A stretch of DNA of 16,478 nucleotides from Clostridia bacterium. Lineage in GTDB: Bacteria; Bacillota; Clostridia; Oscillospirales; Ruminococcaceae. The stretch is from assembly GCA_026001145.1 (NCBI GenBank), contig BNZN01000018.1, forward strand, positions 1 through 16,478, in the 5' to 3' direction. The translations under genes were made by a program, and so were the position numbers. A model generated the notes under the pieces. It saw nothing but the letters and a program-made list of their open reading frames with translations, was not told where the DNA came from and searched no databases. Shown here in pieces: positions 6,788-14,725 of the stretch (the stretch's first letter is position 1; the number at the start of each line of letters is the position of its first letter).

Positions 6788-7017
6788 CTCCAGAAGCTCG
6801 CCAAACAGTTCCCGGTTTCGATAAGCACCGTTAGAGCTGCTTGGTTTTCGCAGCCCTGCTCTGTGGTATCAACTACCAGGGCCTTTATGCCGTTTAGCTG
6901 CAAAATTGCTCTTGGTAGGTCATCAGCATAAGAAGTTGGTGTAACCATTGAAGAGATGCTTGTTATTGCGAGAACTATGCATAAAATCTTCCGAGATTTT
7001 TGTTTTTTGTTGTGCAT
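6784..7017 (-). CDS. Sec signal-peptide segment of the same secreted protein (frame -1 from its body)
   Basis: From the ATG at 7017 the frame encodes 77 residues and opens with a classical signal peptide. It has a basic n-region MHNKKQKSRK, a hydrophobic core ILCIVLAITSISSMV and a likely cleavage site TSYA/DD at residues 31-32. The mature start (DDLPRAILQLNG) runs on to a stop at 6784-6786. An upstream in-frame ATG at 7053 would put 12 residues before this signal and is less likely; GGAAAGAGGG precedes the 7017 ATG. Restoring one base, for example a fifth A in GAAAAC (about 6844-6849), would join it in frame to the 468-residue body without interruption. It could instead be a genuine small secreted peptide translationally coupled to the next frame, but I favour a frameshifted or slippage-read single gene. 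Confidence 0.6.
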   Translation of the reverse strand: MHNKKQKSRKILCIVLAITSISSMVTPTSYADDLPRAILQLNGIKALVVDTTEQGCENQAALTVLIETGNCLASFWR

Positions 7018-7066
7018 AATAAAAAATACCCTCTTTCCTGCAATTTCTTGCAAATTTTTAAATTTC

Positions 7067-7082
7067 GGAGTTGATCAGCTCC
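7067..7082. promoter_or_regulatory. 16-bp near-perfect palindrome in the leader of the secreted-protein gene
   Basis: GGAGTTGATCAGCTCC is a dyad with TGATCA at its centre and a single T/G imperfection per half. It lies between the predicted transcription start (about 7113) and the start codon (7017) of the - strand gene. This position suits a repressor operator or a small leader hairpin. No known operator is recognised. Confidence 0.4.
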
Positions 7083-7119
7083 TTATGTTTATGAGTATAC
7101 TGCATACTACATGCTTAAG

Positions 7120-7148
7120 AGTCTACAACAATTTAAGTCTTATGTCAA
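7120..7148 (-). promoter_or_regulatory. Promoter of the secreted-protein gene
   Basis: On the - strand: TTGACA (7148-7143), a 17-nt spacer and TAGACT (7125-7120, 4 of 6 matches to TATAAT). Predicted start near 7113, about 95 nt before the ATG at 7017. The gene therefore has its own strong -35 element and is transcribed divergently from uvrC. Confidence 0.6.
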
Positions 7149-7206
7149 CATATTTTCGTTGAAAAAATTAATTTCAGAGATTAAGCTAAATTAATGCGGA
7201 ACATTA

Positions 7207-7234
7207 TTGATATTTTGAGCGAATTGCATAAAAT
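7207..7234 (+). promoter_or_regulatory. Candidate uvrC promoter
   Basis: TTGATA (7207-7212), a 16-nt spacer and TAAAAT (7229-7234), each 5 of 6 to consensus. A second possible -10, a perfect TATAAT at 7310-7315, stands nearer uvrC but lacks a good -35. Either or both could serve. The divergent spacer 7018-7353 holds only these elements and the - strand promoter; I see no gene in it. Confidence 0.45.
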
Positions 7235-7353
7235 ATAGTTGCTGAACTCTTTTTCTGCGTCAGCCGTAATTTGTGCAAACATCCCCTTTTAAATTTCCGA
7301 AGAACGATGTATAATGTGAAACGGTAAAGGAATGGAAAAGATGGAAAAAGAGG

Positions 7354-9081
7354 GTGGAACGATTAAACGAATCATTACTGAAAAAGGCAAGAGAATTGCC
7401 AATGCTTTCCGGCATCTATCTGATGAAAGATGCTGCCCGAAATACTGTCTACATAGGTAAGGCTAAAATACTTAAAAATCGGGTTTCGAGTTATTTTATG
7501 AACAGCTCTAAGCATTCTGATAAAATCTTGAGAATGCTCGAAATTGTGGCTGATTTTGACTTTATTGTCACAAAGAGTGAATATGAGGCCCTTGTTTTGG
7601 AATGCAGCTTGATTAAGCGGCACCAACCAAAATATAACACGCTGCTCAAAGATGATAAGGGTTATAGCTACATTACAGTGGGGCGAAGCAAAGACGAGTG
7701 GAACAAGATACAGCCTGTGAAGAAAAAGCAGAATGACAACAACAGCTATATAGGCCCGTTTGTGAGCAGTGCAGTCGCTGTAACGCTTTCTGATCAGATT
7801 AATCAGATTTTCAAGCTGCCGTGTTGCACGAAGAGACTTTTGAAAAAATCGTTTATGCGCCCGTGTTTGAACTATCACATAAACCGCTGCAATGCACCTT
7901 GCGCACACAAAGTTGAAGAGGAAGAATATGAGAAAATGTTGAAGAAAGCTGCTCAAATTATTGAGGGCAACAAAAAACTCGTACTAAAAGAACTGAAAAA
8001 TGAAATGGCAAAATTGGCCGACGGCCTTGAATTTGAAAGGGCCGCAAAAATCAGAGATGTAATAAAAGCGATCCAAAAACTGCGAGGTGAGCAGCATGTT
8101 GTGCTGAAGCAAAAGGTAAATTGTGACGTGTTTGGTTTTATTTTCTCTTCTCAAAGCTTCTTCGGTACAGTTCTGAGCTTTGTTGATGGAGTGTTGGCAG
8201 AGAGCAAAGGACTTCATTCAGTAGGTGAAAGTGTTGACAAAAACGTAAGTCAACTTCTTGTTCAATATTATGCATCAAAAGAGTTGGTACCCGAACATGT
8301 GGTGGTCGAAAGAGAAGAAGCCGACTTCGATCTTGTTGCCAAATTTTTAAAAAACCGCGATGAAAAATTTAAGGGCATTGTACTTGTCGAAGAAGAAATT
8401 GTGCTTTCGACGCAAAAAGAAGAAATCCTTAGAAAACCAATTTCAACGCAGAAATACATATGGAAAGCAATCCAAACAATGGCGAAAAACAATGCAATCC
8501 AACAAGCCTTACTGAACGAAAAAACTGACAGCACAAAAACTTTACGAGACTTTATGCGACTGCTAAAATTGAGAAACATTCCGGAGTTGATTGAAATTTA
8601 TGATATCTCAAACATAGGGGACACAACTATTGTTGGTTCAATGGTTACATTCAGGCACGGAGAAACGCAAAAAAGTGGATACCGAAGGTTCAAAATTAAA
8701 AGTTTGGTTGCTCAAGATGATTATGGCAGTATGCGCGAAGTTATCTTTAGGCGATTCAAAAACTATATAAAACAAAATTCTGGCGAGGATACAAAAACAA
8801 ACTTCAAAGAAAAACCAGATTTAGTGTTGATAGATGGTGGCAAACAGCATGTTTCGGTCGCCAGGGGCGCCTTAAGCGATCTTAAATTAGACATTGATGT
8901 TGCAGGACTTGTGAAAAATGAAAAACACAGGACAAAGTCGATAGTTTTTAACAAACAGGAAATAATACTGAAAGAAGGCGAGTTGCTTAACATGGTTACT
9001 AGAATGCAGGATGAAGCTCATCGATTTGCAGTCACATATGCGCGCCGCGTGCACAAAAACATTTCATTTGACGATGCATGA
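7354..9081 (+). CDS. uvrC: Excinuclease ABC subunit C (UvrC) lacking the C-terminal HhH domain
   Basis: 575 residues, against about 600 or more usual. UvrC makes both incisions around bulky DNA lesions after UvrAB loading. Domains in order: GIY-YIG nuclease (LSGIYLMK 18-25, VYIGKAKILKNR 32-43); a cysteine cluster at C157/C158, C171, C179 and C183, as in the iron-sulphur site reported for UvrC; the UVR/UvrB-binding helical segment about 206-241; and the RNase H-like 5' nuclease with IEIYDISN (D417), DDYGSMREV (455-463), VLIDGGKQH (D494) and KNEKHRT (H525). The protein stops at ARRVHKNISFDDA, where homologs continue into a tandem helix-hairpin-helix (…GIG…) DNA-binding module. That module is absent, and I see none in other frames downstream. 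The start is GTG with a purine-rich stretch (GAAAAAGAGG) directly against it, so the initiation signal is weak or unusual. Confidence 0.95.
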   Translation: MERLNESLLKKARELPMLSGIYLMKDAARNTVYIGKAKILKNRVSSYFMNSSKHSDKILRMLEIVADFDFIVTKSEYEALVLECSLIKRHQPKYNTLLKDDKGYSYITVGRSKDEWNKIQPVKKKQNDNNSYIGPFVSSAVAVTLSDQINQIFKLPCCTKRLLKKSFMRPCLNYHINRCNAPCAHKVEEEEYEKMLKKAAQIIEGNKKLVLKELKNEMAKLADGLEFERAAKIRDVIKAIQKLRGEQHVVLKQKVNCDVFGFIFSSQSFFGTVLSFVDGVLAESKGLHSVGESVDKNVSQLLVQYYASKELVPEHVVVEREEADFDLVAKFLKNRDEKFKGIVLVEEEIVLSTQKEEILRKPISTQKYIWKAIQTMAKNNAIQQALLNEKTDSTKTLRDFMRLLKLRNIPELIEIYDISNIGDTTIVGSMVTFRHGETQKSGYRRFKIKSLVAQDDYGSMREVIFRRFKNYIKQNSGEDTKTNFKEKPDLVLIDGGKQHVSVARGALSDLKLDIDVAGLVKNEKHRTKSIVFNKQEIILKEGELLNMVTRMQDEAHRFAVTYARRVHKNISFDDA

Positions 9082-9164
9082 GATTGTTAGTGTTCTAAAA
9101 CGTAAGTACATTTAGCGAAAATCCAGAATCAGAAGTTCATCCCATCCCACAATTGTTTCTTTTG

Positions 9165-9203
9165 GAACTTTTCTTTTCGCTTTAAAAAAGCCAAGAAAAG
9201 TTC
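9165..9203. repeat. Perfect hairpin between uvrC and the PBP gene
   Basis: GAACTTTTCTT (9165-9175) pairs exactly with AAGAAAAGTTC (9193-9203). An inner stem GCTTT/AAAGC (9179-9183 / 9187-9191) caps it with a 3-nt loop. Total 16 bp with one small internal loop. No T run follows on either strand, so it is not a textbook terminator; it might block read-through or protect an mRNA end. Confidence 0.7.
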
Positions 9204-9283
9204 GGGAAAGCGACGCGTTCGGAACTCTAGAATGATTGAGAAGCAAGAGAATGACTTAACTAAATGAAAAAAGGAAAATATCT

Positions 9284-11524
9284 ATGGGTTTTACAAAAAT
9301 AAACGGTCCCAAAGCAAGGATAAATTTCGTTATATTTGTGCTTTTATTTGTCTGTTTTGGTGGGCTTATGTTAAGGTTGGCTTACCTCCAGATAGTTCAG
9401 CATGAAAGCTATAAGAAAATGGTGGAAAAACAATATATGCATATAACACGTCCTAAACCGAAACGTGGTTCAATTCTTGACCGAAATGGGGTCCCTTTGG
9501 CTGAAAGTGCCAGTGTTTGGGATGTTGCGATTGCACCGGGGAAGATAGAAGATGAGAAAAAAAAACGTATTGCAGTTGATCTTGCTGACCTGTTGGATGA
9601 AAACAAAGAAAGAATAAAAAAACTGCTGGAACGAAAAACGCAATATGCGCTTGTTAAAAGAGGGGTCGAAGAGGAATTGGCAAAAAAAATTAGAGAATAT
9701 ATCAAACAAAGCAATGTGCCAATCACTTTAGAACCAAGTTCAAAAAGATATTACATCCGAAAGAATTTTCTGGCCACTGTTTTGGGTTTTGTGGGGAGTG
9801 AGGGTCAGGGACTTGAAGGATTGGAAAAATTTTATGAAGATGAACTGAAAGGCTCAGATGGCAAAATAATCGCAAGCACCAATGCGCGGGGAACAAACAT
9901 GCCAGATTCGACCCAAAAAGAATACCGTGCGCAAAACGGGAACAGCTTAGTTTTGACGATAGATGCAAAAATACAGGAAATTTTGGAAAAACATCTTAAT
10001 CAGGCGGTTTTGGAGCATTCTGTTAAAAACCGGGCTGCCGGAATTATTATGGATGCCAACGGTGAAATCCTTGCCATGGCAACCAAACCAGATTTTGACC
10101 CTAATAGACCATTTGAGATTTTTGATGAAAAAAAGAAGGAAGAGATTGCAAAGATAAAAGACTCCGAAGAACGAGAAAAAGAAATGTTCAAGGCATGGCG
10201 CTGGCAATGGCGCAATAAAGCGGTTTGTGACCCATATGAACCGGGTTCGGTTTTTAAGGTCATTACGGCGGCAAGCGCACTCGAAGAAGGAACGACAAAA
10301 ACGAATGACCATTTTCGTTGTTCCGGCCACATTGACGTTGATCACAAACCCATCAATTGTTGGCATAACCCAAAGGAAGGTGGGCATGGCAGTTTGTCGT
10401 TTGATGATGCGCTAATTGAATCCTGCAACCCTTCGTTTGCCCGGATTGGACTTAATTTGGGACAAAAAAATTTCAACAAATATTTTGAGGCTTTTGGCTT
10501 CAAGGAAAAAACAGGAATAGATTTGCCAGGGGAAGCTTTCGGTATTTTTCATACCGAAAAAACTTTCAGAGATCATGCTCTTGCTGTTTCTTCGATGGGG
10601 CAAACCTTTAAAAAAACACCAATTCAGGTACTTACAGGGGCTACAGCGGCAGTAAACAAAGGAAAGATTGTGGAACCGCATATTGTTAAACAGATTATTG
10701 ACGAACACGGAAATGTGGTAAAATCAAATGGAACTACTATAAAACGGCAGGTTGTTTCGAGTGAAATTTCTGAAAGAATTGCTCTGGATTGTGAAAAAGT
10801 CGTTTCAGGAGGAGGGCATGGACGTAGCGCAGCCGTGCCGGGATACCGGATCGGAGGCAAAACCGGAACGGCCGAAAAAATCGACACACAGGAAGGCGGA
10901 AAAGTCGTAAAATATATTCTTTCGTTTTGGGGATTTGTTCCGGTTGATAACCCCAAAATTTCAATCTTAGTGTTACTTGATGAACCACGTGATGGGGGAG
11001 AATCTTGGGGTGCCACTATGGCAGCTCCCGTTGTGGGCGCAATTTTGGATGAGCTTCTTCCATATTTAAAAATGGAACCAACATATACAGAAGGCGGCAC
11101 TGCAAAATCCGTTCCTGTTACCGTTCCAAATCTTGAGGGAGAAAGCGTTTCAAAAGCCAAAGAAATACTCAAGAAGTTAAAGCTTAAATACCGCGTTTCA
11201 GGGGAAAAAGAAGTTGTGACAGGACAAATGCCAACAGCACAGGTAATGGTTCCTCCTAATAGCATCATAACGTTATATACAGAAGCAAAGAATGAGATAA
11301 ACGAAATTGAAGTGCCAGATTTGATCGGCAAAAGTGTTAAAGAAGCGACAGAAATTCTGAATAACAAAGGGTTGAATGTGATGATTAAAAATCCACAAGA
11401 GATGAAATCTGAAAAGGGAAAGATTATAGTTGTTGCACAAGATCCAAAGCCTGGAGAAAAAGTTGACCCTGGGAAAATTGTTGACCTTACATGGATGTAT
11501 AGTGCAGATGCTAATGTGCGCTAA
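9284..11524 (+). CDS. Class B penicillin-binding protein with two PASTA domains (SpoVD/FtsI type)
   Basis: 746 residues. A peptidoglycan DD-transpeptidase that cross-links septal or spore-cortex wall; it is anchored by one membrane helix (about 13-35) with the rest outside. An N-terminal dimerisation region with RGSILDRNGVPLA (61-73) is followed by the transpeptidase domain, with S322-xx-K325 (GSVFK), S380-C-N382 and K526-T-G528 (KTGTAE). PASTA domains lie at about 609-668 (VPNLEGESVSKAKEIL) and 673-737 (VPDLIGKSVKEATEIL). In Bacillota, PASTA on a class B PBP is typical of SpoVD and of PBP2x-like FtsI. The position ahead of murE-murF-mraY is typical of SpoVD/FtsI genes. A charged Lys/Glu stretch (281-304) just before the catalytic serine seems longer than usual. 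Shine-Dalgarno AAAGGA precedes the ATG. SpoVD and FtsI cannot be told apart from sequence alone. Confidence 0.93.
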   Translation: MGFTKINGPKARINFVIFVLLFVCFGGLMLRLAYLQIVQHESYKKMVEKQYMHITRPKPKRGSILDRNGVPLAESASVWDVAIAPGKIEDEKKKRIAVDLADLLDENKERIKKLLERKTQYALVKRGVEEELAKKIREYIKQSNVPITLEPSSKRYYIRKNFLATVLGFVGSEGQGLEGLEKFYEDELKGSDGKIIASTNARGTNMPDSTQKEYRAQNGNSLVLTIDAKIQEILEKHLNQAVLEHSVKNRAAGIIMDANGEILAMATKPDFDPNRPFEIFDEKKKEEIAKIKDSEEREKEMFKAWRWQWRNKAVCDPYEPGSVFKVITAASALEEGTTKTNDHFRCSGHIDVDHKPINCWHNPKEGGHGSLSFDDALIESCNPSFARIGLNLGQKNFNKYFEAFGFKEKTGIDLPGEAFGIFHTEKTFRDHALAVSSMGQTFKKTPIQVLTGATAAVNKGKIVEPHIVKQIIDEHGNVVKSNGTTIKRQVVSSEISERIALDCEKVVSGGGHGRSAAVPGYRIGGKTGTAEKIDTQEGGKVVKYILSFWGFVPVDNPKISILVLLDEPRDGGESWGATMAAPVVGAILDELLPYLKMEPTYTEGGTAKSVPVTVPNLEGESVSKAKEILKKLKLKYRVSGEKEVVTGQMPTAQVMVPPNSIITLYTEAKNEINEIEVPDLIGKSVKEATEILNNKGLNVMIKNPQEMKSEKGKIIVVAQDPKPGEKVDPGKIVDLTWMYSADANVR

Positions 11525-11865
11525 TTGTGAGTCCAATTCATTTGCTTTGAAGCGCTTTTTCCCCATCTTCTCACGTGCTTTCCAATCATTCCGAAAATCG
11601 AAGCAAAACCGCCTTCTCGCGTGCTTTCCAAGCACTCCGCGGTTCCTAACACATCGGGGAGATTGCGAACTCCTCCCCCTGGACCCTCTCCACAACGCTT
11701 TTTTCCAGAGTTTAGGGTTATTGTTTTTAGATTTGGAAAATTACAAGCGGATGGGAAGTGAATGTCAACAGCGAGGAGTTCATCCCCCAAAAATGCGAAT
11801 CGCTGGGTACTCAAAAAACATCGGAAGAGTTCGAAACGTTTGTATGAAAGTGAAGGTGAAAACAT
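11525..11865. other. 341-bp gene-free spacer between the PBP gene and murE
   Basis: No convincing frame on either strand. The open frames crossing it on the - strand are rich in Arg/Gly/Cys and run over murE, so they look like shadows. It contains two copies of a 27-bp sequence (listed separately) and a GGGGAG...CTCCTCCCC inverted repeat (about 11658-11685). It is much more G/C-rich and structured than the other spacers, and unusual inside a cluster whose next three genes are packed within a few bases. Confidence 0.6.
11567..11639. repeat. 27-bp direct repeat, two copies 46 bp apart
   Basis: CTTCTCACGTGCTTTCCAATCATTCCG at 11567-11593 and its variant at 11613-11639 agree at 24 of 27 bases. 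The second copy contains the hairpin GTGCTT-TCC-AAGCAC. The 14-bp core TGCTTTCCAAGCAC is found again, inverted, at 5217-5230. This suggests a dispersed palindromic repeat of the genome. Confidence 0.75.
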
Positions 11866-13296
11866 TTGAAAATTGAAGAGCTTCTTGATAATCTTAGAAC
11901 AAAGGTTAAGGGCATTACATCTTCCACCAAAGATCTTGAGCAAAACTACGTTTTTGTCTGCATTAAGGGAATGAATGCAGATGGTCACGACTTTGCAGAA
12001 GAAGCATTGAGGTTGGGTGCAAGCTTTATTGTTTGCGAAAGAGATTTGAACCTCCCTAATCAGATTGTGGTGGATGACACGAGAAAAGCTTATGCAATGC
12101 TTTGTGCCAAGTGGTTTGATTACCCGGCGCAAAAGATGAAAATGATTGCGGTAACGGGAACTAACGGAAAAACTACCACCACCACAATAATAAAGCGGGT
12201 TTTGAGCCAGTTGACAGGCGAACCAACAGGTCTGATTGGAACGATCCAGAATGAAATTGGTGAAGTTGCATTCCCTGCCAAATACACAACACCCGAGCCA
12301 TTTGAATTAAACACAGTGCTAACGCGAATGTGGCAATTGAATTGCAGCTATGTAGTTATGGAGGCATCATCTCATGCATTGAATCAACAAAGACTTTTTG
12401 GATTGAAATTCGAGGTAAGTGCATTCACGAACTTAACACATGACCATCTTGATTATCACGAAAGCATGGAAAACTACTTTTGCGCTAAGAAACAGCTGTT
12501 TGAATCTTCGAAAAAAGCGGTAATAAATATAGATGATACTTATGGTGTGAGCCTATTTAAAGCCCTAAGCGAAAACAAAAAGTGTTGTTCGGTCGGAATG
12601 AATTCTGATGCAGATATTGTTGCCCAAAATGTTGAATATTCTGCGAGCAAAGTGGAGTTTGATGTTGAAGTTAATGGCAATTCCGCCCACTGCATTTTTA
12701 AGATGCCGGGGAAGTTTTCAGTTGAAAATGCCTTGATTGTGATTGGTGTGGTTTTGCAGCTTGGTTTTAACCTGGCTGAAATAGTTGAAGCAATTGGTAA
12801 CTGTGCCGGAGTATCCGGAAGATCTGAAGTTATATATTATGACGAAGATGTGACGGTAATCAGAGATTATGCGCATGGACCGGACGGCCTGTTGAATATT
12901 CTGCGAACGCTCAAGCCATTTGTTCAAGGCAGGTTGGTTCTTCTGTTTGGATGTGCAGGAAAGAGAGACAGAACAAAACGCAAAGAGATGGGCAAAATTG
13001 CATCTGAGTATGCGGATTTTGTTGTTATAAGTTCAGATAATCCAAGAGATGAAAACGAAATGCAGATTATTAATGATGCCAAAGAAGGAATCAAAGGAGT
13101 GCCTTTTGAGGTGATTGCAAATAGATTAGAAGCTGTTGAATTTGTGTTGACGAACAGGAAACCTAAAGATTTGATTTTGCTTGCGGGTAAGGGGCACGAA
13201 GACTATCAGGCACTTGCGGATTGCACGGTTTATTTTGATGAAAAAAAGATTGTGGAAGAATTTTTTAAAAAGCAAAGAAAAAGAAAGGACGTTTGA
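11866..13296 (+). CDS. murE: UDP-N-acetylmuramoyl-L-alanyl-D-glutamate--2,6-diaminopimelate ligase
   Basis: 476 residues. Cytoplasmic ATP-dependent ligase that adds the third residue to the peptidoglycan stem peptide. Mur-ligase features: P-loop VTGTNGKTTTT (96-106), the TTPEP substrate loop (141-145), EASSHAL (166-172), a YFCAKKQLF segment (204-212) carrying the lysine (K208) expected to be carbamylated, DYAHGPDGL (334-342), and DNPR (391-394). DNPR is the signature of meso-diaminopimelate selection, so the wall is DAP-type rather than lysine-type. GKGHEDYQ lies at 441-448. The start is TTG, giving (M)KIEELLDNL, with a modest GAAGGTG 9-14 nt upstream; the nearby ATG at 11844 opens only a 10-codon frame. 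The stop lies 1 nt before the murF start. Confidence 0.95.
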   Translation: MKIEELLDNLRTKVKGITSSTKDLEQNYVFVCIKGMNADGHDFAEEALRLGASFIVCERDLNLPNQIVVDDTRKAYAMLCAKWFDYPAQKMKMIAVTGTNGKTTTTTIIKRVLSQLTGEPTGLIGTIQNEIGEVAFPAKYTTPEPFELNTVLTRMWQLNCSYVVMEASSHALNQQRLFGLKFEVSAFTNLTHDHLDYHESMENYFCAKKQLFESSKKAVINIDDTYGVSLFKALSENKKCCSVGMNSDADIVAQNVEYSASKVEFDVEVNGNSAHCIFKMPGKFSVENALIVIGVVLQLGFNLAEIVEAIGNCAGVSGRSEVIYYDEDVTVIRDYAHGPDGLLNILRTLKPFVQGRLVLLFGCAGKRDRTKRKEMGKIASEYADFVVISSDNPRDENEMQIINDAKEGIKGVPFEVIANRLEAVEFVLTNRKPKDLILLAGKGHEDYQALADCTVYFDEKKIVEEFFKKQRKRKDV

Positions 13297-13297
13297 C

Positions 13298-14713
13298 TTG
13301 GAGAAGATAAATTTGAAGCAACTGGTAAACACATTAGAAGTCACGGTTAGTGGTTTTATCCCTGATGATATGGTTCTTGAAAAGATTGTGACTGACACAA
13401 GAGAAGATGTTTCTGGGGGGCTTTTCGTTGCATTAAGGGGTGAAAATTTTGACGGTCACGATTTCGTTGGTGACGCAATAAATAAGGGTGCAAAAGCAAT
13501 TTTGGTAAATGAAGACATCAATTTTTCTAACTCCCCTACCCTATCTGATTCCTCAGGGACAATTGTTCTTAAAGCAAAGGATATGCCAAAGGTGTTGATG
13601 CAGATTGTTTCTTTTTACAGAAGCTTTTGGGGTGGGCTTGTGATCGGGGTTACGGGAAGTGTGGGGAAAACCAGCACAAAAGAATTGATTGCGACCGTTT
13701 TGGAGCAAAAATATAATGTTTTCAGAACGCAGAAGAACTTGAATAACGAAATCGGTGTGTTCCAAAGCATGCTTAGCCTGAAAAAAGAACACGAAGTTGC
13801 CGTGATTGAAATGGCAATGTGTGCCCTTGGTGAAATTGAGGTGCTTTCAACAGGAGTGAAGCCGGATATTGCGGTTATTACAAACATAGGCGTGGTACAT
13901 CTGGAGTTTTTGAAGACGCGCGAAAACATTCTGAAAGCCAAAATGGAAATTACCGCCGGGCTCAAAAAAGACGGATTGCTGATCTTAAATGGTGACGATG
14001 AATATTTGAGCAAGGTATGTTCAAACGCAGACTATGAGGTTTTGTTTTGCGGAATGAATAGACACGATCTGGATATCTATGCAACAAACATTTCTCAAGA
14101 GAGAATTGTTGGAACCCGTTTTGAAATTAATTTTGCCAGTTCTTCTTCACAAGAAATTAAAAGCTATATACCTGTGGCCGGAAAACATCATGTTTTGAAT
14201 GCCCTGATGGCTTGCGCTGTTGCAAAAAAGTTAGGATTATCGAATGAGCAAATTAAAGAAGGCCTTGCAAACTATAGGCCAATTGGAGCAAGGCAAAAAG
14301 TAATCATCAAAAATGATGTCACCTATGTGCTGGATTACTATAATGCGAATCCGGATTCTGTGGCAGCGGCAATCGACGTGCTTTCAAATTTGGAGCAAGC
14401 CTCAAAAAAAATCTTTGTATTCGGCGACATGGGTGAGTTGGGAGATGCTTCAAAGCAAGAACACGAAAATGTTGGTACTCTTGCGGCACAAAAGGCAATT
14501 TCAATCTTTTGTGTGGGTGAAGCTTCAAAATCTGCATATGAAAAGGCAAAAAGCTTGGGAGCAGCAGAGGCTTTGTGGTTTGAAGATAAAAAAGAATTGG
14601 CAGAAAGGTTGCAAACTGTTTTAGCGAAGGGTACCGTGGTTTGGATTAAAGGCAGCAGATTCATGAAAATGGAAGAAGTGGCTGAACTTTTGGGACTTTT
14701 GGAAGAAGATTAG
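13298..14713 (+). CDS. murF: UDP-N-acetylmuramoyl-tripeptide--D-alanyl-D-alanine ligase
   Basis: 471 residues from the TTG at 13298. It adds D-Ala-D-Ala to complete the UDP-MurNAc-pentapeptide in the cytoplasm. Motifs: DTREDVSGGLFVAL (33-46) in the N-terminal domain, P-loop GVTGSVGKTSTKE (117-129), QKNLNNEIG (145-153), the central motif EMAMCALGEI, ITNIGVVHLEFL, and YYNANPDS in the C-terminal domain. The frame is open further 5' inside murE, but the TTG one nucleotide after the murE stop has a good AAAGGA Shine-Dalgarno (13284-13289) and matches the family's usual N-terminus (MEKINLKQLV). The usual EMGMxxxGEI motif reads EMAMCALGEI here, a conservative but uncommon variant. Translation is probably coupled to murE. 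Confidence 0.95.
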   Translation: MEKINLKQLVNTLEVTVSGFIPDDMVLEKIVTDTREDVSGGLFVALRGENFDGHDFVGDAINKGAKAILVNEDINFSNSPTLSDSSGTIVLKAKDMPKVLMQIVSFYRSFWGGLVIGVTGSVGKTSTKELIATVLEQKYNVFRTQKNLNNEIGVFQSMLSLKKEHEVAVIEMAMCALGEIEVLSTGVKPDIAVITNIGVVHLEFLKTRENILKAKMEITAGLKKDGLLILNGDDEYLSKVCSNADYEVLFCGMNRHDLDIYATNISQERIVGTRFEINFASSSSQEIKSYIPVAGKHHVLNALMACAVAKKLGLSNEQIKEGLANYRPIGARQKVIIKNDVTYVLDYYNANPDSVAAAIDVLSNLEQASKKIFVFGDMGELGDASKQEHENVGTLAAQKAISIFCVGEASKSAYEKAKSLGAAEALWFEDKKELAERLQTVLAKGTVVWIKGSRFMKMEEVAELLGLLEED

Positions 14714-14725
14714 GAGTGAAGAAGC

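Noticed and set aside
10624..11367. 247-codon open frame on the - strand opposite the PBP gene
   Set aside because: It is Ser/Thr/Pro/Phe rich with no motif, and lies wholly opposite a well-supported gene with PASTA repeats; a shadow frame.
11521..12132. 203-codon - strand frame covering the PBP-murE spacer and the start of murE
   Set aside because: No start signal or family resemblance; composition follows the repeat block and the complement of murE.
13181..13297. N-terminal extension of murF from an ATG at 13181
   Set aside because: It lies inside murE, adds 39 residues unrelated to the family, and a better TTG start with Shine-Dalgarno exists at 13298.
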